Under the pieces are notes generated by a model. It saw nothing but the letters and a program-made list of their open reading frames with translations. It was not told the origin of the DNA and searched no databases. Shown here one piece after another: positions 17,135 to 23,212 of a DNA stretch of 23,212 nucleotides. The position numbers and the translations under genes were made by a program. Origin of the DNA: UBA7803 sp041686955 (GTDB taxonomy: Bacteria > Pseudomonadota > Gammaproteobacteria > Pseudomonadales > Azotimanducaceae). The stretch's first letter is position 1; each line of letters begins with the position of its first letter. The stretch is from positions 1-23,212 of the forward strand of contig JAWLCV010000062.1 of assembly GCA_041686955.1 (NCBI GenBank), in the 5' to 3' direction.

Positions 17135-17179
17135 ACAGCGGTGGACGCAATCGTCCTCGAATCAGAACAAGGAGAGACC

Positions 17180-18121
17180 ATGTCGAGCCGCATTCTCGGC
17201 GCCCTGCTCACTGGCGCTGCGACCCTGCTGACCACCCCGGCACAGGCTGCCACGGTGGAAGTGGAGATGACCGTGAAGGAGGTGGAGATCGCCGTCGACA
17301 ACGCCGGCAACAAGCAGAAGATGTGGACCTACGGCGGCACCATCCCGGGACCGCTGGTGCGGGTGACCCAGGGCGACGTGGTGGACTTCAAGCTCCACAA
17401 CCACCCGGACAACGGCAACAGCCACTCCATGGACTTCCACGCCGCCCGTGTGGACGTCCTCGACGAGTTCGCCGAGGTGCGCCCCGGCGACACCAAGCAC
17501 TTCCAGTTCAGCGCCGACTACCCGGGCGTTTTCATATACCACTGCGGCGCCGAATCCATGTCGGAACACATCGGCCGCGGCATGTACGGGGTGATCATCG
17601 TGGATCCCAAGGAGGGCTACAGCGATGCCTACCCGCGGCCCGACCGTGAGTACGTGCTGGTCCAGGGGGATCTGTTCGAGGAAGGCACTCCGGCGGATCG
17701 GATGACCATGGGTGAGGGCTGGAAGGCCAAGCTCATCAACGGCAAGGTGTTCCACTACGACCCGGTGCACGACGCCAACGCCAGCCTGGCCCTGGAAGCC
17801 AAGCCCGGCGAGCGGGTGCGCATCTACTACGTCAACGCCTCCATCAACGATGCCGCCGCCGTTCACCCCATCGCCGGCATCTGGGATCGGGTCTGGGACA
17901 ACGGCCATCCGCTGAACGTGAGCTACGGCCTGCAGACCGTGGACGTGGCCCCCGCCCACGGCATGGTGCTGGACATCATCCCCCCCGCGGACCGGGCCAG
18001 CAACAACGCCATCGTCGACCACCGCATGCGGCACGCCCTGAACGGCGCCATCACGGTGCTCATGACCCACAAGGACGCCGACCCCAAGAAGGGCCGCGGC
18101 GACCAACTCATCCTGCGCTGA
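17180..18121 (+). CDS. nirK: Copper-containing nitrite reductase (NirK)
   Basis: A periplasmic enzyme reducing nitrite to nitric oxide. It has 313 residues with a signal peptide ending near AQA (23). Every active-site position can be placed: type 1 copper ligands His82, Cys122, His130 and Met135; type 2 ligands His87, His121 and His281; catalytic Asp85 (SMDFHAA) and His229 (VHPIAGIW). The compact form and the HCGAESMSEHIGRGMYG loop resemble NirK of ammonia oxidisers such as Nitrosomonas more than the long-loop Alcaligenes type. The start ATG has AAGGAGA seven bases upstream; the longer frame from 17063 would run over the promoter. It is the first gene of a four-gene operon, with the next gene 12 bp away. 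Confidence 0.9.
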   Translation: MSSRILGALLTGAATLLTTPAQAATVEVEMTVKEVEIAVDNAGNKQKMWTYGGTIPGPLVRVTQGDVVDFKLHNHPDNGNSHSMDFHAARVDVLDEFAEVRPGDTKHFQFSADYPGVFIYHCGAESMSEHIGRGMYGVIIVDPKEGYSDAYPRPDREYVLVQGDLFEEGTPADRMTMGEGWKAKLINGKVFHYDPVHDANASLALEAKPGERVRIYYVNASINDAAAVHPIAGIWDRVWDNGHPLNVSYGLQTVDVAPAHGMVLDIIPPADRASNNAIVDHRMRHALNGAITVLMTHKDADPKKGRGDQLILR

Positions 18122-18133
18122 CCGGAGCACGAC

Positions 18134-18826
18134 ATGCCGAGAGCGACCCATCTGCTGATCGCACTGCTCGGGGTGTGCCTGCCCTGGACCGCCGCGGCAG
18201 ACGGCGCGGCGCTCGCCGAGAGCCGGTGCGCCGGTTGCCACGCGCTGGCGGCCACGGAGCACGGCGATACCGGCGCCGTGGCGCGGGCGGAGCGTCGGGC
18301 CCCGCCCCTGCACTACGCCGGGGACAAGTACCGGGCGGAGTGGCTCGAGACCTGGCTTCAGGCGCCGGTGCGCATCCGTCCGGCCGGGTACTTCCCGCCA
18401 GCCCACGTCCGCCACGACGCCGACGGCGACCGGGTGGACCCGGCGAGCCTGCCGGAACACCCGGCCCTCGACCCCGCCGAGGCCAGTGCGGTGACCGGGT
18501 TCCTGATGACCCTGCGCGCCGCCGATGGCCTGGTGGACCCCGATGCCTACGAGCCGGGCTCGGTGGCCCTGCGCATGGGCATGCTGGACTTCCGCAAGTT
18601 CAAGGGCTGCAACGCCTGTCACCAGGACGCCCCCGGCGAAGGCGGCGTCTCCGGCCCCGAGGTGTTCACGGCCTGGCAGCGGCTGCAGCCCGCCTTCCTC
18701 TTCAGCTACGTGAAGAATCCCGCCGCCTGGGACTCCGCCAGCATGATGCCGGTCCCCGACATGAACGACGCGGCGGTGGCGAAGCTGGTGAACTACCTCA
18801 AGGTGATCGGGGAGCCACAGCCATGA
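18134..18826 (+). CDS. Periplasmic diheme cytochrome c
   Basis: A 230-residue electron carrier with a signal peptide (about 1-22, ending AAA-DG). Two heme c attachment motifs are present: CAGCH at 32-36 and CNACH at 159-163. SMMPVPDM near 203-210 is the likely methionine axial-ligand segment of the second heme. The region between the motifs lacks similarity I recognise. It would pass electrons to NirK or to the multicopper oxidase encoded nearby. Its stop overlaps the next start (ATGA), which suggests translational coupling. It resembles in type the cytochromes of Nitrosomonas ncgBC clusters. Confidence 0.88.
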   Translation: MPRATHLLIALLGVCLPWTAAADGAALAESRCAGCHALAATEHGDTGAVARAERRAPPLHYAGDKYRAEWLETWLQAPVRIRPAGYFPPAHVRHDADGDRVDPASLPEHPALDPAEASAVTGFLMTLRAADGLVDPDAYEPGSVALRMGMLDFRKFKGCNACHQDAPGEGGVSGPEVFTAWQRLQPAFLFSYVKNPAAWDSASMMPVPDMNDAAVAKLVNYLKVIGEPQP

Positions 18827-19179
18827 GCAACAGGATCGTCATCCTCTTCCTGCTGGCTGTGGCCGGCACCTGCGCGGCGGACGAGGGTTCCGTCCTCTAC
18901 CGGGTGTATTGCACCCAGTGCCACGGCATCGAGGGGGACGGCAACGGCATCAACGCGCCCCACATGGCCGTTCAGCCCCGGGACCACACGGACCCCTCGG
19001 AGATGGCCACGCGGACCGACGAGGACCTGTTCAAGGTCATCAAGCACGGCGGCAAGGCCATCAACAAATCCGTGCTCATGCCCGCCTGGGGCGGCAACCT
19101 GAGTGACGAGCAGATCCACGCATTGGTGGCCCATCTGCGCGACCTGTGCTGCCAGGACGCCGCTCAGGCCGCACGCTGA
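18823..19179 (+). CDS. Periplasmic monoheme cytochrome c (class I)
   Basis: A 118-residue protein with a signal peptide of about 18 residues and one heme site, CTQCH at 30-34, in the usual N-terminal place of class I cytochromes c (YRVYCTQCHGIEGDGNG). SVLMPAWGG gives Met86 as the probable sixth ligand, and NLSDEQIHALVAHLR is the typical C-terminal helix. The start ATG overlaps the diheme gene's stop. A CC pair near the C terminus (109-110) is unusual for a periplasmic cytochrome. It probably serves as electron donor within this operon. Confidence 0.9.
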   Translation: MSNRIVILFLLAVAGTCAADEGSVLYRVYCTQCHGIEGDGNGINAPHMAVQPRDHTDPSEMATRTDEDLFKVIKHGGKAINKSVLMPAWGGNLSDEQIHALVAHLRDLCCQDAAQAAR

Positions 19180-19197
19180 CATCAAGGAGTAGAAGAC

Positions 19198-20220
19198 ATG
19201 CCCATCGCGAAACAGGTCTGCCTCACCCTCATCCTGCTCGTCGTGGCCGCACCGGGCTACGCGGAGCTGCGCAAGTTCGAGATGACAATCGAGGAGGTGG
19301 AGATCGACGTGGCCCCCGGGTTCAAGGCCAAGGTGTGGGCCTACAACGGTCAGGTACCCGGCCCGTTGTTCCACGTGAAGGAAGGCGACGAGCTGGAGGT
19401 GACGGTTCACAACATGACCACCCTCAACCATACGGTTCACTGGCACGGGGTCTACCAGACCGGAACCTGGCGCTCCGACGGCGTGCCCGACGTGACCCAG
19501 CCGGCCATTCAGCCGGGTGACAGCTTCACCTACCGCTTCGTGGCCGACAAGATCGGCACCCTGTGGTATCACTGCCACGTCAACGTCTCGGAGCACGTGG
19601 GGCTGCGGGGTATGTGGGGACCGTTCATCGTCGACCCGAAGAAGCCGACGCGGCTGGAGAAGCGGGTGACCAAGGACGCGATCCTCATGTTCTCGGGATG
19701 GAACTCCGAGGTGGCCGGCAGCTACGGCGAGGGCGGCCATCCCGGAGAGGTGATCAACTACTTCTCGATCAACGGCAAGAGCTTCCCCACCAATCAGCCG
19801 CTGCGGGTGGAGAAAGGCGACGTGCTGCGGCTGCGGCTCATCGCGGCGACGATTCCGGTGGCCTTCCATCTGCACGGCCACGACATGCTGGTGACCCACA
19901 AGGACGGCCTGCCGCTGGAGCAGCCCTACCCCGCCGACGTGGTCAGTCTCGCCCCCGGCGAGCGCTACGACGTCATCGTCGAGATGAACAACCCAGGACT
20001 CTGGATGACCCACGACCACATCGAGCACCACACCACCAACAACGGCAAGGAGCACGGCGGCTCCATGCTGGTGGTGGAGTACGAGGGCGTGGAGCCCGAC
20101 GACTACTACCACTGGAAGAAGGTGGACTACCAGCCCGACTTCTACATGATGGACGCCATGGCCAAGCCCCACGGGCTCCACGACACCCAGGTGCATCGCG
20201 GCCGGCTGCTCATGGAGTAG
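19198..20220 (+). CDS. Two-domain multicopper oxidase (NcgA / blue copper oxidase type)
   Basis: A 340-residue periplasmic protein with a signal peptide (about 1-22). Domain 1 carries HWHG (81-84) and WYHCHVNVSEH (123-133): Cys126 is the type 1 copper ligand and His125/His127 are trinuclear-cluster ligands. Domain 2 supplies HLHGHD (224-229) and the His-rich HDHIEHH (272-278) but has no Cys. With the type 1 site only in domain 1, it fits type C two-domain laccase-like oxidases such as the Nitrosomonas blue copper oxidase NcgA, which form trimers with interface trinuclear clusters. The HCH motif and trinuclear ligands distinguish it from nitrite reductase. AAGGAG precedes the ATG, 18 bp after the cytochrome gene. 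The physiological substrate is unknown; electron removal from the NirK pathway has been suggested for relatives. Confidence 0.85.
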   Translation: MPIAKQVCLTLILLVVAAPGYAELRKFEMTIEEVEIDVAPGFKAKVWAYNGQVPGPLFHVKEGDELEVTVHNMTTLNHTVHWHGVYQTGTWRSDGVPDVTQPAIQPGDSFTYRFVADKIGTLWYHCHVNVSEHVGLRGMWGPFIVDPKKPTRLEKRVTKDAILMFSGWNSEVAGSYGEGGHPGEVINYFSINGKSFPTNQPLRVEKGDVLRLRLIAATIPVAFHLHGHDMLVTHKDGLPLEQPYPADVVSLAPGERYDVIVEMNNPGLWMTHDHIEHHTTNNGKEHGGSMLVVEYEGVEPDDYYHWKKVDYQPDFYMMDAMAKPHGLHDTQVHRGRLLME

Positions 20221-20258
20221 CCGCCCCCTCGCTCCGGCTCCGGCCCCGGCCGGGGCGG
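20221..20258 (+). terminator. GC-rich hairpin at the end of the nirK operon
   Basis: CCGCCCC (20221-20227) pairs with GGGGCGG (20252-20258), and a CCCCGGCCGGGG palindrome sits at 20244-20255. It directly follows the oxidase stop but lacks a T run, so it is only a possible terminator. The rest of the gap to mutS shows no further gene. Confidence 0.35.
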
Positions 20259-20343
20259 TGCGCGGATCGGGGTGATTGGCGGGAGCGCCGGCATTCCCTA
20301 CCATCCCTCGAATCGCACCCGATCGCGCACCTTCTGGAGATTC

Positions 20344-23028
20344 GTGAACTCGCCGGACAACAACCAGAAATCCGACCACACCCCCATGATGCAGCAGTAC
20401 CTGCGCATCAAGGCAGAGCACCCGGACGAGCTGCTCTTCTACCGCATGGGGGACTTCTACGAGCTGTTCTACGACGACGCCCGCCGCGCCGCGGAGCTGC
20501 TCGACATCACCCTCACCACCCGGGGCCAGTCGGCGGGGGCACCCATCCCCATGGCCGGGGTGCCGTATCACGCGGCGGACGGCTACCTGGCGCGGCTGGT
20601 CAAGCTCGGCGTATCCGTGGCCATCTGCGAGCAGATCGGCGACCCGGCCGCCAGCAAGGGGCCGGTGGAGCGTCGGGTTCAGCGAATCGTGACCCCGGGC
20701 ACCCTCACCGAGGAGGCGCTGCAGGACGCCGCCCGGGACAGCCTGCTCATGGGCGTGAACCCGAGTGGCGACGGCTTCGGCGTGGCGCTCTTGAACCTGG
20801 GCAGCGGCGAGCTCGCGGTGGCGGAGCTCGCCGATACCGCGGCCCTCGCCGACGAGCTGGCCCGGCTCGGTCCCACGGAAATCCTCACGCCCGCGCCCCT
20901 GCCGGTCCTGCAGGGCCTGCGGGTGGCGGTACGCGAACGGGACCCTCTCGAGTTCGACGGGGAGCTCGGCCTGGCACGCCTCACCCGGCACTTCGGCACC
21001 CGGGATTTGGCCGGCTTCGGCGTGGCCGCCGACTCGGCCACGGTGGGCGCTGCGAGCGCCGTGCTCGAGTACGCCAAGCTCACCCAGTGCCGGGAACTCG
21101 AGCACATCGACCGCCTGGTGCCCCTGGGCGAAGATTCGGTGATCACCCTGGACGCCCACTCGCGGCGCAACCTGGAGATCGACCGGCGCCTGGACGGCAG
21201 CGAGGACGGCACCCTGTTCGCCCTGCTGAACACCTGCCGCACGCCCATGGGCGCGCGCCTGCTGCGGCGCTGGCTGAACGCGCCGCTGCGCGACCCGGCG
21301 CGGGCGTCGGCCCGCCACGACGCGGTGGCCCAACTGCAGGAAACCATCGACCTGGAGACGCTGCGCCGGGAGCTCAAGGAGGTGGGTGACCTGGAACGGG
21401 TGGTGTCGCGGCTGGCGCTGGGACGCGCCAGCCCCCGGGATCTGGCGCGGCTGCGCACCGCCATCGACCAGTTCCCGCGGCTCACCCGGCTGCTCGCCGG
21501 CGAGCCGTTCGGCGAGCCGGCCGGCGAGCCATTCGGCAAGCCGCCCGGGGAAAGCCTCGGGGCCATCGCCGCAGCCTTGCCGCCCTTCGACGACGAACTC
21601 GCCCTGTTGCGCCGCGCTCTGGTGGAGGCGCCGCCGGCCATCGTACGCGACGGCGGGGTCATCGCTCCGGGCTACGACCCCCGGCTCGACGAGCTGCGCA
21701 ACCTCACCGAGAACGCCGCCCAGTGGCTGGCGGAGCTCGAGCAGCGCGAGCGCGCCCGCACCGGCATCGCCACGTTGAAGGTGGGCTACAACCGGGTCCA
21801 CGGCTACTACATCGAAACCAGCCGGGCGGCCGGCCACGAGGTGCCCGCGGACTACGTGCGGCGCCAGACGCTGAAGAACGCGGAGCGCTACATCACCCCG
21901 GAGCTGAAGGCCTTCGAGGACGAGGCGCTCACGGCCCAGGCGCGTGCCCTGAAGCTCGAGCGGCAACTGTTCGACGAGCTGACGGCACGGCTCGCCGAGT
22001 CGGTAGCGGGCCTGTCCGCCGCCGCGGCCGCGGCGGCGGAGCTGGACGTGCTGGCCAGCTTCGCCGAGCGTGCCCGGACCCTGGGCTGGACCCGGCCCGG
22101 GCTCGAAACGGCGCCGAAGCTCGAGATCCGCGGCGGCTGGCATCCGGTGGTGAAGGCGTCGAGCTCCGATCCCTTCGTCCCCAACGATCTGTGCCTGGAC
22201 GACAACCGACGCATGCTCATCGTCACAGGCCCGAACATGGGCGGGAAATCCACCTACATGCGCCAGGCCGCGCTCATGGTGCTGCTGGCCTACAGCGGCA
22301 GCTTCGTCCCGGCGGAGGATGCGCGCCTCGGGCCCGTAGACCGCATCTTCACCCGCATCGGCGCGTCGGACGATCTGGCCGGCGGCCGCTCCACCTTCAT
22401 GGTCGAGATGACCGAGACCGCCAACATTCTGCACAACGCCACGGCCTCCAGCCTGGTGCTGCTCGACGAGATCGGCCGTGGCACCAGCACCTACGACGGG
22501 CTGGCGCTGGCGTGGGCCACGGCGACCTTTCTGGCGCGCCAGCGGCGCGCCTTCACCCTGTTCGCCACCCACTACTTCGAGCTCACGAGCCTCGCCGACG
22601 AGCTGCCCGCCACCGCCAACGTGCACCTCGCCGCCACCGAGCATCGGGGCAGGATCGTGTTCCTGCACAGCGTGGAGCCGGGCGCCGCGAGCCAGAGCTA
22701 CGGCATCCAGGTCGCCCGGCTGGCGGGCGTTCCCGCCCCGGTGCTGGAGGCGGCCCAGCAGAAGCTCGCGGCCCTGGAGCAGCAGAGCCATCCGAATCCG
22801 GCGCAAGCCGACCTGTTCCACCCCCGACTCGACGCTCCCTCCCAGTCCGCCAACGGCACCGGTAACGACGCCCCCGGCGGCGGTTCCGGCGCCGATGTCA
22901 TCGCCGCCGTGGATCCGGCGGCCGCCGCGCTCCTCGCCCGCCTCGATGCCGTGAACCCGGACGAACTGACCCCCCGCGAGGCGCTGAGCCTGGTCTACGA
23001 GCTTCGGGAGCTCTGCGGTGAGCCGTGA
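20344..23028 (+). CDS. mutS: DNA mismatch repair protein MutS
   Basis: MutS recognises mismatches and, with MutL, starts strand-directed repair. The preferred start is GTG 20344 (NSPDNNQKSDHTPMMQQYL), with GGAGA just upstream; the frame is open back to GTG 20272, and ATG 20386 or 20389 is also possible. From 20344 it has 894 residues (E. coli 853). Mismatch-binding Phe38-Tyr-Glu40 (GDFYELFYDDA) is intact. Walker A GPNMGGKST starts at 629, Walker B LVLLDEIGRG at 704, and FATHYFELT follows. The C-terminal DELTPREALSLVYELREL is the tetramerisation helix. A four-unit GEPx repeat (386-401) is inserted in the lever region. Confidence 0.97.
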   Translation: MNSPDNNQKSDHTPMMQQYLRIKAEHPDELLFYRMGDFYELFYDDARRAAELLDITLTTRGQSAGAPIPMAGVPYHAADGYLARLVKLGVSVAICEQIGDPAASKGPVERRVQRIVTPGTLTEEALQDAARDSLLMGVNPSGDGFGVALLNLGSGELAVAELADTAALADELARLGPTEILTPAPLPVLQGLRVAVRERDPLEFDGELGLARLTRHFGTRDLAGFGVAADSATVGAASAVLEYAKLTQCRELEHIDRLVPLGEDSVITLDAHSRRNLEIDRRLDGSEDGTLFALLNTCRTPMGARLLRRWLNAPLRDPARASARHDAVAQLQETIDLETLRRELKEVGDLERVVSRLALGRASPRDLARLRTAIDQFPRLTRLLAGEPFGEPAGEPFGKPPGESLGAIAAALPPFDDELALLRRALVEAPPAIVRDGGVIAPGYDPRLDELRNLTENAAQWLAELEQRERARTGIATLKVGYNRVHGYYIETSRAAGHEVPADYVRRQTLKNAERYITPELKAFEDEALTAQARALKLERQLFDELTARLAESVAGLSAAAAAAAELDVLASFAERARTLGWTRPGLETAPKLEIRGGWHPVVKASSSDPFVPNDLCLDDNRRMLIVTGPNMGGKSTYMRQAALMVLLAYSGSFVPAEDARLGPVDRIFTRIGASDDLAGGRSTFMVEMTETANILHNATASSLVLLDEIGRGTSTYDGLALAWATATFLARQRRAFTLFATHYFELTSLADELPATANVHLAATEHRGRIVFLHSVEPGAASQSYGIQVARLAGVPAPVLEAAQQKLAALEQQSHPNPAQADLFHPRLDAPSQSANGTGNDAPGGGSGADVIAAVDPAAAALLARLDAVNPDELTPREALSLVYELRELCGEP
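21499..21546 (+). repeat. 12-bp tandem repeat inside mutS (4 units)
   Basis: Four imperfect 12-bp units (GGCGAGCCGTTC and variants) run in frame and encode four Gly-Glu/Lys-Pro-X units, residues 386-401 of MutS. Copy-number change would preserve the frame. Confidence 0.75.
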
Positions 23029-23067
23029 GCGGCGGCCATCGGGCGCGAGCACACGCCGTGGCGCATC

Positions 23068-23076
23068 TGCTAAAAT
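23068..23076 (+). promoter_or_regulatory. Extended -10 promoter candidate for fdxA
   Basis: TGC-TAAAAT is an extended -10 element, with the fdxA start about 30 bp downstream. No convincing -35 is seen, which is acceptable for an extended -10 promoter. AGGA near 23094 is the likely ribosome-binding site. Confidence 0.4.
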
Positions 23077-23105
23077 TCCCGTTTCTCCAAGCCAGGATTG
23101 CGTAA

Positions 23106-23212
23106 ATGACGTTCGTCGTCGGCGAAAACTGCATCAAGTGCAAGCACACCGATTGTGTGGAAGTCTGCCCCGTCGACTGCTTCTACGAAGGGCCGAACAT
23201 GCTGGTGATTCA
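23106..23212 (+). CDS. fdxA: Ferredoxin FdxA, 7Fe type (partial, runs off window)
   Basis: The first 35 residues match seven-iron ferredoxins of the Azotobacter FdI/FdxA type: MTFVVGENCIKCKHTDCVEV, then CPVDCFYEGPNML. Cys9 and Cys17 would bind the [3Fe-4S] cluster and Cys21 the [4Fe-4S] cluster; the remaining ligands lie beyond the window. FdxA is a small cytosolic low-potential electron carrier. mutS-fdxA adjacency is common in gammaproteobacteria. Confidence 0.95.
   Translation, partial: MTFVVGENCIKCKHTDCVEVCPVDCFYEGPNMLVI

Noticed and set aside
17063..17179. Longer N terminus for nirK starting at 17063
   Set aside because: It would translate the regulatory region. The ATG at 17180 has a strong ribosome-binding site and begins a proper signal peptide.
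17180..18121. Loss of the catalytic His in NirK because the GGHG motif of Alcaligenes NirK is replaced by AGIW
   Set aside because: The catalytic His aligns with the His before PIAG (His229), as in Neisseria AniA (FHVIGEIF). The GGHG His is not the catalytic one, so the site is intact.
18793..23052. A 1419-codon open frame on the minus strand opposite mutS and the oxidase operon
   Set aside because: It spans several well-supported genes on the other strand and shows only low-complexity shadow composition. High GC at codon position 3 removes stops from the antisense frame.

Overview
The window reads as chromosomal DNA of a GC-rich gammaproteobacterium, possibly a halophilic or Ectothiorhodospiraceae-like lineage; I cannot resolve the genus. 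Two runs support this: recA-recX-alaS-lysC on the minus strand and mutS-fdxA on the plus strand. Both are familiar gammaproteobacterial neighbourhoods, and in pseudomonads they lie next to each other. Here they are separated by a nitrogen-oxide module.

Layout. 1-219: the 3' end of a tRNA-Ser-like sequence, a hairpin-rich spacer, and a second copy of that 20-bp tRNA end, each copy followed by a strong hairpin. 220-899: a VapBC-type toxin-antitoxin pair with a palindrome at the antitoxin start. 1034-2470: a class I photolyase on the plus strand. 2504-7951, all minus: a pyridoxamine-phosphate-oxidase-like protein, a PEP-CTERM sorted protein, a large surface lipoprotein, and a LuxR-type regulator fused to an alpha/beta hydrolase domain whose catalytic Ser and His are missing. 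7923-13478: lysC, alaS, recX and recA, with a LexA box at recA. 13585-17024, minus: norR followed by sdhB, an SMR efflux pump and mtfA. 17180-20220, plus and divergent from norR: a copper nitrite reductase, a diheme cytochrome c, a monoheme cytochrome c and a two-domain multicopper oxidase. 20344-23028: mutS. 23106 to the end: the start of fdxA.

The most coherent biology is the norR/nirK block. The 155-bp divergent intergenic region holds two GT-N7-AC NorR-type sites, a near-consensus IHF site and a -24/-12-like element upstream of nirK, in the order expected of a sigma-54 enhancer system. The operon it would drive has the same kinds of genes as the ncgABC-nirK cluster of Nitrosomonas, but in a different order, with nirK first. 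Nitric oxide formed by NirK could be sensed by NorR, giving feedback on the operon. A complete sdhB with no sdhC, sdhD or sdhA beside it follows norR, which is unusual.

A second point of interest is the LuxR/pseudo-hydrolase regulator. Between its 3' end and the lipoprotein gene lies a dyad that could be its operator. All functional statements come from reading motifs; no database search was run.
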